64,000 nucleotides of DNA from Zygaena filipendulae (GCA_907165275.2 OU015663.1:136501-200500), one strand, 5' to 3'. Numbered from the stretch's first letter, positions 35,661 through 46,744 are shown. Numbers and translations are program-made. Notes: generated from the sequence alone by a model not told the origin.

Positions 35661-36897
35661 CTGGTGGAAATCTCTGTTACATTCAGGTTCAAATTAAATA
35701 AATGATACATCGCAGGGCGCTACTAATCTGTGATGGCAATCTTCAAAGAAAGGACGCAGTAAATGGGCATTTTATTGACAGACATGTTCCAGTATTTTTT
35801 TTTTAAATTATATAATTATGAGTTTAGTCATACGTAGTGATTATAGTGATTTGATTTCAGTACTTATTCAATTCAGAAAAATAAATGTTCAGTTTATTTA
35901 TTTTATATGTATTTTGCCTTAGTATAATGATATTGTTGATTGTACCTATCTCACATAATATATTGTTAAGTTGACTTGCAAAATAATGGTTGTAGGTAGG
36001 TATCTACTATTGATCAAAATTAACGATAAACATCTGACAGAACGTTGAAAAAAAAATTCTTTGTGTATTTGCGAACCTTTAAAAAAATTATAGTCGAGTT
36101 AAGTCATACTTAAAACTCAGACCAAATAAAAAGTCAAGACGGAGCGCTGTCAACAAAAAAGTGAAGCTGGTTTCGTAAACATGTGTGGATTTAACGAGTG
36201 TTGCCGTGCAGTGAAAATGTATCCCTAATATTATAATTCGTCGCTGCTCGTGCGAATCCGCGTAAGAGCAGTTTGTAAATACCGCGCAACAGTAAACACG
36301 CAATATTCAAATAAGTGATTTTGCACAAAATCTAAGCCAACTACGAGTAAATTCACGTTATTTTCCAATAAAGAAAGTTGTAAAGAACAAGCTGTTAAGT
36401 TCAGTTGGTAATAAGTATTGAAATCACTGAGATATTAAGATTTTTCTTCCGCCTGTCAAAAATCAAATACGCGGTCATTACAAGTTTCTTTTAGTATTTT
36501 TTTTTTATTGTATTGTATTTTCCATACCACGCCAGGTTATAAATTGATATTATCTGCCTTTTCACTGGTATTTGTTTTTAAATTTCAAAAGGGTGACGTT
36601 ACTGGCTGTAGGTATATACAGTAAATAATTATAATCGATTGCTAGCAAAACATTGAGTACCTAGCGTAGTATCGATACTCGATTGAGGGCCAACGACATC
36701 GAATGCCGAATGGTTATTGATGCGAGTTGCGACACTCGAGCCGTATTTCATTGTGCCGTGATGTTTACTTAATGGCATGTATTTAACCTGGTCCATAAGT
36801 ACGATTATGCTCACCGAATATATTGTGTCGCTGGGGCCGGGGGCACTGCCCGGACTATCGTTGCGTACCAATTTTATGAGTAGGTATAATTATATAG
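35661..36897. other. Unassigned stretch
   Basis: AT-rich; open frames at 36088-36303 and 36629-36871 (minus) show no recognised domain. Confidence 0.4.
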
Positions 36898-37018
36898 TAG
36901 ATTTTCCACGGTTTCTCGCGTTAATTTCGGAGTTCTCGTTGGAACTCCGGAATCAAAGTACCCTCTGTCCTTTTCTGTACCCCTGGCAACGTGTATGCAA
37001 ATTAATTGCACGATAGAT
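36898..37018 (-). mobile_element. Helitron-like element (type A), truncated
   Basis: The plus strand shows GATTTTCCACGGTTTCTCGC, AATTTCGGAGTTCTCG, TTCTGTACCCCTGGCAACG and GTATGCAAATTAATTGC. The 5' end is missing after GATCGGC, and the CTAG side is eroded. Confidence 0.65.
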
Positions 37019-37179
37019 CGGCTGCCCTACGGCAAACAAAACAACGGTATTTTTTTTAAATTTGTTTTTATTCTTTATTTTTGGCACATGTTCCTACATA
37101 CTCACAAATATCTCGGTTCTATTTTTCGGTTTTTTGCTCCTCCTGCAAAATTATATATTCCGCTGCAATTGGCATGTTG
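37019..37179. other. Unassigned short spacer
   Basis: AT-rich spacer between a Helitron-like fragment and a MITE. Confidence 0.4.
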
Positions 37180-37430
37180 ACTAATCTTTATTTTTGAGTC
37201 CGTCTTGTAGATTATTAAAAAATACTGGACACGTATTTTTTCTGTTTTTTACGTAATCAAAAAATAACGGCGATATATTGAGTTGAAATTTCGCGTGACG
37301 TCACGACCCCCTCACCTTAAACTTTAATGTGCTTTATCTCTGTATATTTTAAATAATTTATTTGAAAAAGCAAAAAATACGTGTCTATTGTTTTTTTTAT
37401 TTTCTAACTGACGGACTAATTAGAATTTTG
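37180..37430 (+). mobile_element. TAGTCCGTC-family MITE, copy 2
   Basis: The left end TTTTTGAGTCCGTCTTGTAG and right end CTGACGGACTAATTAGAATT match copy 1. A single TGACGTCA is at 37296-37303. It lies in inverted orientation relative to copy 3, about 620 nt downstream; the intervening DNA contains a Helitron-like insertion. Confidence 0.7.
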
Positions 37431-37784
37431 ATTTTTAAAAGTAGTCCACATCCCCATTACCTACTTTGTTTTTCCGCAGGGCAGCCGTTATGGTATTACT
37501 TTTAATACTCGGTTTAAGCTAGCTTATTGTTACTAATTCGGCCTACTCCTACCTCTCCCCCCTCACATGGGGACCCTCCCCCCCGTGACACGACAACACG
37601 TCGCGCAAGTTTCTTGTTACCCCGTATCCATTCATCAGTGACACACTGAAACCCTTCATTATCCCGTCCCATCTTCAGCGACGCGACGGCGGCTTTGTGC
37701 CCACGACGCGCGACGCGACGCACAGTAGGTACACTCGGACACACTACACTTACAAGTTACAACATAATAATATACTTACACCTA
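37431..37784. other. Unassigned, CG-rich centre
   Basis: An open frame on the minus strand (37514-37744, 76 codons, basic) covers a CG-rich tract. No domain is recognised and no splice structure is evident. Confidence 0.35.
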
Positions 37785-37975
37785 CTAGCTGTCCCCGCGG
37801 TTTCACCCGCGGTAATTTCGGCGTTCCCGCGGGAATTCCAGGATAAAATATAGATATAAACCTTCCTCGTGAATCACTCTATTTGTGAAAACCGCATGAA
37901 AATCCGTTGCGTAGTTTTAAAGATCTAAGCATACATAGGGATAGACAGACAGCGGGAAGCGACTTTGTTACAGTC
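37785..37975 (-). mobile_element. Helitron-like element (type E)
   Basis: CTAGCTGTCCCCGCGGTTTC then ACCCGCGGTAATTTCGG gives an intact hairpin. The type E middle follows: GAATCACTCTATTTGTG, GCATGAAAATCCGTTGCG, GATAGACAGACAGCGGG. The same middle is found at 58742-58935. Confidence 0.78.
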
Positions 37976-38053
37976 TACAGTCAATTAATTTCGTTTAGAA
38001 CATTATATTCTATTGATATTATATTATAATTCACATACTTAAGGTATGAATAT

Positions 38054-38343
38054 CAAAATTCTAATTAGTCCGTCAGTTAGAAAATAAAAAAATAATAGAC
38101 ACGTATTTTTTGCTTTTTCAATTTAATGAAAATGAACATAGATAAAGCGCATTAAAGTTTAGGGTGGGGGGCTCGTGACGTCAATATTCATTATAAGCGC
38201 CATACAAACCGCACAGAATTGTGACGTCACGCGAAATTTCAACTCAATGTATCTCTGTTATTTTTTGAGTACGTAAAAAAAGAAAAAATACGTGTCCAAT
38301 ATTTTTTACTAATCTACACGACGGACTAAAAAAAAATTTTTTG
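38054..38343 (-). mobile_element. TAGTCCGTC-family MITE, copy 3
   Basis: Ends CAAAATTCTAATTAGTCC and GACGGACTAAAAAAAAATTT. It contains TGACGTCA at 38176-38183 and 38222-38229. Reverse orientation relative to copies 1 and 2. Confidence 0.72.
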
Positions 38344-38349
38344 TCAAGT

Positions 38350-38440
38350 AGCCAAATGTTCCGTGCCGTTACACCCGCGTTAATTTCGGAGTTCCCGCGG
38401 AAATTCGGAGATAAACGTATCCTCTGTGCCCCTGACGAGG
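38350..38440 (-). mobile_element. Helitron-like 3' fragment
   Basis: GTTCCGTGCCGTTACACCCG, GCGTTAATTTCGGAGTTCCC and CTGTGCCCCTGACGAGG are the complement of the family 3' half. It is followed immediately by an oppositely oriented copy. Confidence 0.65.
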
Positions 38441-38444
38441 TGAT

Positions 38445-38672
38445 AAAAGAAGAGTAACCAGGCCCAAAATAAAAGTTTTTGAAATTCTTTTCTGTCTGTC
38501 TGTCTGTTCGCGATAATCTCCGTATCTACTGAACGGATTTTCATGCGGTTTTTACAGGTAGATTAAACTTAGCCTGGAGCTACATAGGCTTTATTTCATT
38601 GAAATCGGATGTCGGGAAAAAAGTTGTTGTACAAAAACCTTTCATGCGGGTGAAACCACGGGGTACAGCTAG
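38445..38672 (+). mobile_element. Helitron-like element (type F)
   Basis: The type F middle is ATAAAAGAAGAGTAACCAGG, (TGTC)n, CGCGATAATCTCCGTATC, TTAGCCTGGAGCTACATAGG and AAAGTTGTTGTACAAAAAC. It ends GCGGGTGAAACCACGGGGTA, CAGCTAG before T. A second type F copy is at 54306-54610. Confidence 0.75.
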
Positions 38673-39154
38673 TAAAGAATATTTGTATTGTATTGTATTG
38701 ACAGTGACATAAGTTGGAACCGTGAGGGATCGACTAGTTCGTTACATTTTACGTAGCCCACCTACATGAATTTTGTGTGCTTAGCAACGCTATAGTAACT
38801 TATGCGTGCGACAGTACGGGGCAGGGACGTCAAACGCACGCCGTAGCAGTCGTGCTCGTGACTCGAGCCGTTTGCCGCAGCCATTATAGTACCATCATCT
38901 ACTCGCACAAATAACGTGTCACTAATCACGACGGCGATAAGAGCGATATTCCTCGAGCACGCGGACGGAGTGCGATTAGCCGCAGACCACAATAACCGCC
39001 GCGCGCCGTGACGAGCCTGAATTGCTGACAATCTTTAATCTCAGTTTGATGTTAAGGGAGTCTCGACCGACAGACCAAAAGTTATTACACTATAAACGTT
39101 GCTCTACGATGAAGCTGAATTCCGAATGTGATAACCTAAAATGGAAAAGTCTTA
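38673..39154. other. Unassigned stretch
   Basis: CG-rich from 38800 to 39020, otherwise plain. No gene recognised. Confidence 0.35.
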
Positions 39155-39612
39155 CGGCCGCACTCAGAGTCGACTTTAATGATTAATAATAATAATTTAT
39201 TGCAACAAAAACAGAAATAAGTATATCCATAGTGAGGCTTTAAACAACGATATAATCTTAATTGTGAGTCTGGTGCCTAAACTAGGTTCGTAGAGAGCCC
39301 GTGTTATAGGTCACCAGGCCCTTAACTTACATTATTAAGTAAAAAATTCAAAATTTAACTTTCACACTAATAAGAAATTGCATTTTAAAGTAGTAATACC
39401 AAACTACACGCTATCAGAGTGTTGCGGTCCGCACCACACTGATATGGGTCTGACCCAGCACTTGCAATAGGTTTTCAGTTTTCAGTATAGATTTTTAAAA
39501 CAAAACTGCCGCAATCAGACAAGTTTAATAAATTAATGTTAATTGGCATTTAACCAATTAAGTTACATCTCATTAAATGCCAATTAACATTAATTTACTG
39601 AACGTCTCTGAT
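39155..39612. mobile_element. Palindromic MITE split by a retroposon insertion
   Basis: The left part 39155-39185 (CGGCCGCACTCAGAGTCGAC, TTTAATGATTA) and the part from 39481 (TTCAGTATAGATTTTTAAAA, AATTAATGTTAATTGGC) match the intact element at 44695-44921. About 295 nt of foreign sequence separates them. The right arm is truncated after about 39612. Confidence 0.7.
39186..39480 (-). mobile_element. Retroposon (LINE-like) 3' fragment nested in a MITE
   Basis: Read on the minus strand it ends TGTTGCAATAAATTATTATT, an AATAAA signal and a TTA-type tail. It interrupts the palindromic MITE. No reverse transcriptase is encoded in this 5'-truncated piece. Confidence 0.45.
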
Positions 39613-39658
39613 TGATCTGATTAGAGTTTGGTCGGTTGTCGATAAACGTGATAAATAA

Positions 39659-39850
39659 ATAGCTGTTCTCGCGGTTGCAACCGCGTTAATTTCGACGTTC
39701 TCGAGGTAATTCTGGGATACAAATTATTTATAACAAACTCTCTTGGGTAAAAATCCAAGGACCTGTCAAAATTTCAAGTCAATCATACGTACTTACTATA
39801 TTCTGTACCACAAACATACAGATGCTGTATTTTTATATACGTAGGTATGT
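39659..39850 (-). mobile_element. Helitron-like element (type I)
   Basis: TAGCTGTTCTCGCGGTTGCA, ACCGCGTTAATTTCGACG, then GACCTGTCAAAATTTC and GATGCTGTATTTTTATATAC. It shares its middle with 17953-18126. The hairpin CGCGGTTGCAACCGCG remains pairable. Confidence 0.62.
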
Positions 39851-39894
39851 AGTTTCAAAACTGTAAACACAAAATTTTAACAAAGAAAATTAAA

Positions 39895-40214
39895 ACCGAC
39901 TTACAAAAATACAAAAATGCACTTTAATAAAAAGCTAAAAAATAACAAAATACCGATTTGATCCAAAAGACAAAAACCTAAAATAAATGAAAAACCTATC
40001 ACTAAAAACTATAAAATAAAATAAAATTTAAATCAAATCAAAAAACAAAACAAAAATGATTAGGTACTTAATTTCTTTCTTTTTTTTTTTAAAGAAAATC
40101 GCCTTCAAAATGTAGGCCCACTGAAAATCACAATATAATTTTTATAAACCCCACCCCTATTATTTGTGTATTTGGATATATTATCGGTATACTTACTTAG
40201 TTTTTGAAGTCGGT
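39895..40214. mobile_element. Element with ACCGACTT inverted ends
   Basis: The left end ACCGACTTACAAAAATAC and the complement of the right end, ACCGACTTCAAAAACTAAG, form short inverted termini around 320 nt of A-rich non-coding sequence. The ACCGACTT end motif is also seen at 2707 and 9385. Target duplication is not clear. Confidence 0.5.
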
Positions 40215-41549
40215 GCCAAACTAAAATAGTACAACTGCAAAGAACTGCATTATTGGTTAGCTTGGTAGATGCGTCGTAGGTGGTCGTAGTAATTTTCAGC
40301 GTTCTGAATATATAGGTATTTTCTTGTTTTGTAAGTTTGAATTTACTATTCAACCCAAGATTATAGTCCTTATACTACAAATCCAGTCGTTTTTATTCAT
40401 GTATTTACTATGTTAATTTCAAGCCATCGAATATATTTATAAGAAGGGGGCCATAATCCAATGAGTTACTGATACGTGTATCAAACAGTGGGTAATAAAT
40501 AACGTGGGATCGGATACCGTATGTCGTTTCAAACGTACATACATACATATAGGCCGATATTGTGTTATGTATTCGCCTGAACATCATAGATATTGAAAGA
40601 ACAATGAAAGGGATCAATACAGAATATGCATTGAAAACATGACGTGTCCGTCTTATGTTGAGGCACGTCATGCAAAATCGATGCAAGGCATTGAGTCACT
40701 ACACGTGTTGAATTCGCAAAATAAAGTCTTTATGCCAAAGCAATAGTATCTAGGTAAGGAAAGATAATATTATGGCATTGTAATAATCATTTCTAACCGA
40801 ATTATTTTTAAACGTCGATCATTGTTTAACCATTTTTATAAAGGAAACATTTAAACGTTATAGAAAAAAATAGAAGCCGGGTTACTTTTTGTTACTAGAT
40901 ATACTTAGATTATGGGTCAAAGTCTTGGCCATGCCATCTGAGGTACACTGAGCTTCATGAGTAGTAACTTGACACTTGAAAAAGATTAACAAATCCACTG
41001 TCGGTGACGATTGTACTTACTATCGACCGAGCAGTGACGTGGGCACTGGGCAACTAGACTAGTTATTACCAAAACTCCCATCGTTAAACCGAGTTATGTG
41101 TTGAGCCGTCTTCAGTAATAGTTCCAACAGCTCACATCTCAGCCGTTATTACTGCCCAGTTCCATCCATCAAACCAGCCGTTCATGTTTTCTTAACGCGA
41201 AAAACATCTCGTCCTATTTAAACAAAGATTACCAACTTATCACAATGAGTCATAACACTTCGGTTTTAAGATTCAAATTGGGATGTAGACTACGTCACAG
41301 CAGGAATGGTTCGCTGACGCCTTGATATCTGATAGGCACAGAGTAACTGAACACGGTAGAAACTCGTTAAGCCGATGGTTCCAACTACCGAGTTGTCTTG
41401 GGACGATCGCGTGTGAGGGAGGTTTTCTTTTCGCTACTTGAGGGATTATTGTAACCGGAGATAATAATACAATATTAAGTTAAACTACAGCCACGCTTGT
41501 GATCAAATAGCCATAGTTCTCGTAAATAATAACGTATCCAAATTTGTTA
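40215..41549. other. Unassigned stretch
   Basis: About 1.3 kb with no recognised gene or repeat. Confidence 0.45.
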
Positions 41550-41698
41550 CGATGTCGCGTCTTAACTCTTCAACCAATCATCACGAAATTTAGCATATGT
41601 ACACATTGTCAGGGGTACAGAAAAGGACATAGGGTACTTTTAAATCCAAAATTCCCTCGGGAACTCCAAAATTAAACACGACGGAACCGTGGGGATCG
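41550..41698 (+). mobile_element. Helitron-like element (type A), degraded end
   Basis: CAACCAATCATCACGAAATT, TTGTCAGGGGTACAG and AAAGGACATAGGGTAC are type A. The end reads ACGACGGAACCGTGGGGATC, GGATAG, so the hairpin and CTAG have decayed. Confidence 0.68.
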
Positions 41699-41701
41699 GA
41701 T

Positions 41702-42055
41702 AGTTAATATTATGAAGATAAATAAACGATTTAATTTTTTTTTGTTTGTAATGGATGAACTCAAAAGCTAATCAAACGATTTTAAAAATTCTTTCACTTT
41801 AATAGGCAGCTATAGAGATCCTGAGTTACAAAGGGTTTTCCTTTTATGTCATAGGGGGCCAAGGGGCAAGTGGTACACCTGGTGGTAAGTGATTACCGCC
41901 GCCCATAGACATCAGGTAACACCAGAAGGCATGCAGGTGCGTTGCCGACCTGGAATGGGGGTGGGAACTGGCTTTTTCTTAGAAACTCTCTTGGATCTTG
42001 GAATTGCCGCGGGAATTCCGAAATTAGCGCGAGTGAAACCGTGAGGGTTCGACTA
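41702..42055 (+). mobile_element. Helitron-like element interrupted by a retroposon
   Basis: The left half (ATTTTAAAAATTCTTTCAC, AATAGGCAGCTATAGAG, CCTGAGTTACAAAGGG) and right half (GGATCTTGGAATTGCCGCGG, GCGCGAGTGAAACCGTGAGG) are normal family blocks. They are separated by the retroposon at 41841-41976. Confidence 0.65.
41841..41976 (-). mobile_element. Short retroposon, copy 2, nested in a Helitron-like element
   Basis: It shares TGTCATAGGG, TACACCTGGTGGTAAGTG, ATTACCGCCGCCC and GCAGGTGCGTTGCCG with 5682-5812. The minus-strand 3' end CCCTATGACATAAAAGG carries a short A-rich tail. The T-rich flanks (TTTTCCTTTT / TTTTTCTT) may be a worn target duplication. Confidence 0.65.
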
Positions 42056-42659
42056 TTTTCTGAATAAAATATTGTGATTCACGAGGGAATCCCGTTTAAC
42101 TTAATTTTAATAGACGTAACACCGCGAGGCACAACTAGCCTTTTAATAAATTTGAAACGAGAGCAAAACTTTGGCAATGTATCGCTCAAAGTCAAAAGAG
42201 ATCCATTCAAAGTCGTATAAAATATAAGGGGGGCTGCGATCTCAGCAAAGAGTTCTGCAAGTTTCCGCCCAACTCCGCCCTAGTCCGGCGGCGCCGTACC
42301 GACGCACGGGCCGGGCGGGCGGAATAAATTCTCTTGGAGCCAGGTCCACGGCAAACCCTCGCGTGCTCAAAGGCTTGCTGCAGCTGTATAAAATGAATAT
42401 GAAGCTAAGTTTTCGTGCTATTTATTTCCAACATACTTTTGAAGTCGTCCGCTTTTAAAAGAAAATCTTTCATGAAAAGTTTATAATATATTTTGTCGTC
42501 TGAATAGTTTTATACATGTTTATACAACAGTAGCATAATGAGTTATTATTAAAATTCAGCGAAATCTTTTCGATTTTTTTTTCTACTAACTATAAATGGT
42601 TAATATAATAGAATCGTGACCGACAAAATTACCATAAACACTTTTCTTATCAACATTTG
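42056..42659. other. Unassigned; CG-rich centre
   Basis: A CG-rich patch is at 42255-42330 (CTAGTCCGGCGGCGCCGTAC). A decayed Helitron-like 3' end (CACCGCGAGGCACAACTAG) stops at about 42139. No gene recognised. Confidence 0.35.
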
Positions 42660-42806
42660 ACTGATCCTGAAGTTTCACCCGCTTTACTTTCGGAGTTCCC
42701 GCGGGAATTCCTGGATAAAAGTAGGTACACTTTGTTCTTTTCTGTACCTCTGACTGTATGAAAAATTCCATGACGGGCGCACATTCGCATTAATATTATT
42801 AGAATT
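42660..42806 (-). mobile_element. Helitron-like element (type A), internally deleted
   Basis: GATCCTGAAGTTTCACCCGC, TTTCGGAGTTCCCGCGGG, TTCTGTACCTCTGACTG, then directly CGCATTAATATTATTAGAAT. The block between the GAAATTTT motif and the 5' end is shortened. Confidence 0.65.
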
Positions 42807-43785
42807 ACTTACCAACTCACTTTAATCCCTGCCATGCCTGAAAAAGTTTTAATTCAAAAACACAATCGGACTCACTGTCGATCTCAACCCAACAATGAAC
42901 ATCCGCTTCCGTTCTAATCTAGGCCAGAAAGTCCTCGGATGGAATCTAGATGTGACATCACTAAGCGATGTTGCTTTTGTGCTCTTGTATTTGGGATGCG
43001 ATGACGCCATATGGCTTCAGCGTAATCCAAATGCAGCGTTATTGCGGGCATAAACTTGGCGAAGTGTTCTGTTCGTCCACTTGTGTGTATGTGTGTATGT
43101 ATGTGCGTTGCGAGCAGCTGTAATCCGTATGTGGGGTAATGCGATCCAAGGTTTGGCTAAGCTGTCTCTATTTGGAGAGCACGGCCAACATTTGGAAGTG
43201 GATTAATGCCTAACATTCTATGGCATACGTATTTTTGCATTATAGGCACCATTAAACTTAATTAATAGGATTAAATGATGAAATTAGTCAGCCCCTCTAG
43301 CCAGATTGACATTGTTTTCTACTTTAACTTTGCAAAAATTTACTTGAACGAACATTCTGAACGCTTTATTAACGCTTTATGGGCGTGACAGGCCCAGTGC
43401 GCAGTTGCTGCTTCTATGTTGGTGACTAGTCACTGATGTCAGTGCCCACTGCTCACCGGTGCTTCCATAGAGGTAGGATTGCTCCCATCTCAATGCAAAC
43501 TTGGTCTGTCCGCTTCCTACACGCTATTTGCTGCTGAGTTTCTATTTCCAAACAACTCGCTCCGGTGACGTTGCTTGAAAATATTTCGATGGTAATGTTA
43601 GTATTGGGTAAATAACAATGATATTGTAAAAATGTGTATTTAAATAATGTTCGTTGGATGATTTTTCTTCTTCGTAATTTTTACAGCCGCAATATGGTTT
43701 TAAAGGAAAAAAGAATTGCAATAGTTGCTTGAAAATTTGGAAAAATCAGGGAAAAACTGGAAATGCTTTCAGTGAGTGTCGTTAT
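42807..43785. other. Unassigned stretch
   Basis: No recognised gene; (TGTA)/(TGTG) words at 43083-43107. Confidence 0.4.
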
Positions 43786-43958
43786 TCTGATATATGAATG
43801 TGAGTGTAGTCGTTTGTTTGTTACGCCTTAACTACTCAACCGATCATCACAAAATTTTGCATACACGTAGTCAGGGGTACAGAGAAGGACATAGGGTACT
43901 TTTTATCTCAGAATTCTCCGGACCTCGAAATTAACACGGGTGAATCAGCTTGTGAAAC
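43786..43958 (+). mobile_element. Helitron-like element (type A), 3' end eroded
   Basis: TTCTGATATATGAATGTGAG, then TTACGCCTTAACTACTCAAC, TTTTGCATACACGTAGTCAG and GAAGGACATAGGGTAC. It ends ACACGGGTGAATCAGCTTG with no CTAG. Confidence 0.7.
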
Positions 43959-44691
43959 ATAATTATAAAACAACGAAGCGAATGGCGATGTGCCTCATTA
44001 GTGAATCAATTTACAACGAGATTAAACGCAATCGGCACTCGTGTCGGCTGGCGTCCATTCCAACTGACAGTCGATACAATAGACAGTGTCTCTGACAATA
44101 GTGGATATTGTCAGTCAGTCAGTCAGGCCGTCAGTCAGTCGTGGTGCAGGCAACACTACAGCACTGTTCAACGATATCGTTTCTAATCAACTTTTGTATT
44201 CGCTGATGATATTATTGTGGGCATATTAGCGATTGTTTGTCATCGCTCGGTCGGTTGGTCTGTAATAATAATCTCTCATAGCGAATAAACAAATTTTGTA
44301 ATTAAAGTCCCCTCTTAAATTTTATTTTCTATGCTACGCTTGTGCTTTGTCAAATTATTTGGTAGAAGCAAAATAGGGGAATACGGGATTATGATTTCGT
44401 CTATTTTACATAGACTCAAATCCGAGCTGTAGTTGTCTCTTTCGCGCTCTTTTCGGGAAGGTTGGAGAGAGCGTGACAGCAATAGATCTGGTTGGGTCTG
44501 GACATAATTAATCGGAATAAAACATTAGCATTCTTTATTCCATAATATAACAGACGGCTTGCTCTAGGGAATTTGTTGCGCAGATTCTTCACTCCAGCCT
44601 TGGCACTAGGAAGTTGTGAAGGGTTGTATGGATATAACCTTACATCGGAATTCTGTACTTTTCGATTTTAGTAACATTGTCTAACCGCCGC
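43959..44691. other. Unassigned; interrupted (CAGT)n
   Basis: CAGT tetranucleotide units at 44111-44141, interrupted by GGCCG. No gene recognised. Confidence 0.45.
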
Positions 44692-44694
44692 ACT

Positions 44695-44921
44695 CAGAGT
44701 CGACTTTAATGATTACTTAGTTCAGTATAGATTTTTGAAACAAAATTACCGCAATCAGAGACGTTCAGGAAATTAATGTTGATTGGCATTTAATGAGATG
44801 TAACTTAATTAGTTAAATGCCAATTAACATTAATTTATTAAACTTGTCTGATGGCGGCAGTTTTGTTTTAAAAATCTATACTTAACTAAGTAATCATTAA
44901 AGTCGACTCTGAGTGCGGCGG
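44695..44921. mobile_element. Palindromic MITE with TAA target duplication
   Basis: The whole 227 nt is a near-continuous inverted repeat: CCGCCGCACTCAGAGTCGAC at the left end and its complement at the right, continuing through CTTAGTT, CTATA, TTAATGTTGATTGGCATTTA and its inverse near the centre. TAA lies on both sides (44692-44694, 44922-44924). As RNA it would fold into a long stem. TAA duplication is compatible with PIF/Harbinger, although the ends start CC rather than GG. Confidence 0.85.
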
Positions 44922-44924
44922 TAA

Positions 44925-45649
44925 GTTCAAAATTTCTCTAGGCAGGTAAGTATGTACATCCAATTTTGATGACAGGCGATTCTTATATTGATGGTGGAAG
45001 AATCTTATAGGCAGCGAATTTGAGACCAAATTATAAGCGAACTGGACGTATTGCAAACTGGATGTATTGCAAATGGACGTATTGTGAACTAAAACCTATT
45101 GCGAACCTATTGCGAATCGGACGACTGGACAATTTTCGAATTGGACTTTATGCGCCTAAACACATTTTAGACGCACCGCTGCTATCATACAAGCTTATGC
45201 CCCGTTTGCAGCGAGCCTCGTGGACTGACTGTCCGACCGCCCGTCCGTCGGTCTGTGTGAACGAGCCTTCACAGGGCGACATAATGGATTTATTGTGATT
45301 GTGTTACGATATTGTATTGTATTGATGTAAAAACACTCGGGCCCAGTGCTGCGTTATAATTGTATTGTTTCATCCGTTTATAACGAGATAGCTCTCGTGA
45401 ACAACGCCCGGAACACGATACAGCTCTGTGTAGGTAATTACGAACTGACTTCGTTGTATTGTTTTCATTACTATTTGATTATTATTATACTGGGTGGGTC
45501 ATCAGCATCCTCTAAATACTCGTCATAAAGATTACGTGCGGATGCTGGACTTCGACGAATTTGTTACAACAGCAAATTAACCTCGAAATAATTTAATATA
45601 CGTAGGTATTTATTTGTTTTTCAATTCATTTACAGTGTGCTGGGGGTAA
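44925..45649. other. Unassigned; CAAACTGGA/GTATTGC tandem-like words
   Basis: At 45035-45125 imperfect repeats of GGACGTATTG(C/T)(A/G)AA(C/T) occur. No gene recognised. Confidence 0.4.
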
Positions 45650-45781
45650 AACCCAAGATTTAATCATGAAATTTTAGATAGGTTTTATATGGACACGTTT
45701 TCAATACCATAAAGTATTTTTTATCTCGGAATTCTCGAGGGAACTCCGAAACTAACGCAGGTAAACCGCGGGAGCAGCTAT
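45650..45781 (+). mobile_element. Helitron-like element, 3' portion
   Basis: AATCATGAAATTTTAGATAG, then TATCTCGGAATTCTCGAGGG, ACTCCGAAACTAACGCAGG and ACCGCGGGAGCAGCTATAG. The CTAG is changed to CTAT. Confidence 0.6.
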
Positions 45782-45783
45782 AG

Positions 45784-46223
45784 TTATACAATAAAAGTTT
45801 GTTTGTTGCACTTTCACCCTTTAACTACTCTTTCGATCATCATGAAATTAAATTGTCAGGGGTACCTACAAGAAAGGACATAGGGACATAGATCAGCAAT
45901 AGTGTGTTAACCCACACTGGAGAAATTTTGAGTAAATTAAAGTTTTAAAATTATAGTGCCATTTTGTTTTAACATTTTTATGGTCAATATTTAGTTACAT
46001 ATTTAAACGATGTAATAAGCTAAACACATAATTAAAAAACGTTCTCTAACTCGCAATAAATCGTTCTGAATCAATAACTTCGTTTTGTGGGTTAACATGT
46101 TATTGCTTATCTGCGTCCATAGATCACCTTTCACCCAAAAAATACTGTTTCTGAGAGTTGGGAAATTTATTTCCCTATTATCTATATTAAATTAACCCGA
46201 GCGAAGCCGCGGGCGCCAGCTAG
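45784..46223 (+). mobile_element. Helitron-like element interrupted by a MITE
   Basis: Type A left half to AAGAAAGGACATAG, then the 4-bp-duplication MITE, then sequence ending CCCGAGCGAAGCCGCGGGCG, CCAGCTAG. The right part has a variant 3' end (GAGCGAAGCCGCGG), so it may belong to a related subfamily, or to a second element. Confidence 0.5.
45884..46117. mobile_element. MITE with 4-bp target duplication, copy 2
   Basis: GGACATAGATCAGCAATAG at the left, the complement GGACGCAGATAAGCAATAAC at the right, both followed by GTTAACCCACA. ATAG flanks each side. It is nested in a Helitron-like copy exactly after GGACATAG, which shows it inserted after that element. Confidence 0.78.
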
Positions 46224-46744
46224 ATATTATTTAGTTTTTCCCTGTAGAAGGCCAACAAAAACTATGTGGAATCGGTTTATTCAACCAATCCCACCAGCAG
46301 TTCAATGATCGAACTGTTTGTACATTTTTTTTCCAAATGGCTAGACTGAATTAGGTGATCTGTTTGTCTTTGGACATAAATATTCCAAGCTGTTATGAGA
46401 CTGACTGGTCGCCGAACTCTTTCTGTAGGTGCCTAGATACGTCATGACGTTGTTGTTTGTAGAATACATCTGTTTGTAATGAGCCCGCAACGTGGAGTGG
46501 AACTAAAACAGCGGGCTTTGTTTGCCAGTTCAAATTGAACCGTGAGTTCGGTGTAACTTGGCAGTTCAGGGCTGCGGGTGGTTTGCCGCCACTCGTCGGC
46601 CAGAAAGAGCTGACCAGTGACCAGTCATTTATACAGTATACTTTAATTTAGGAAGTAGGTATGGGATGTCATTAACTAAAAATACAAAAATTAAAACTGC
46701 CAGAACAGAAAATTACTTATACAATTTACGAAACAAAATATTTA
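46224..46744. other. Unassigned stretch
   Basis: No gene or repeat recognised. Confidence 0.4.

Noticed and set aside
37514..37744. 76-codon minus-strand frame as a gene
   Set aside because: No recognisable domain, no splice or start context beyond the ATG, and it lies in a CG-rich tract between repeats.
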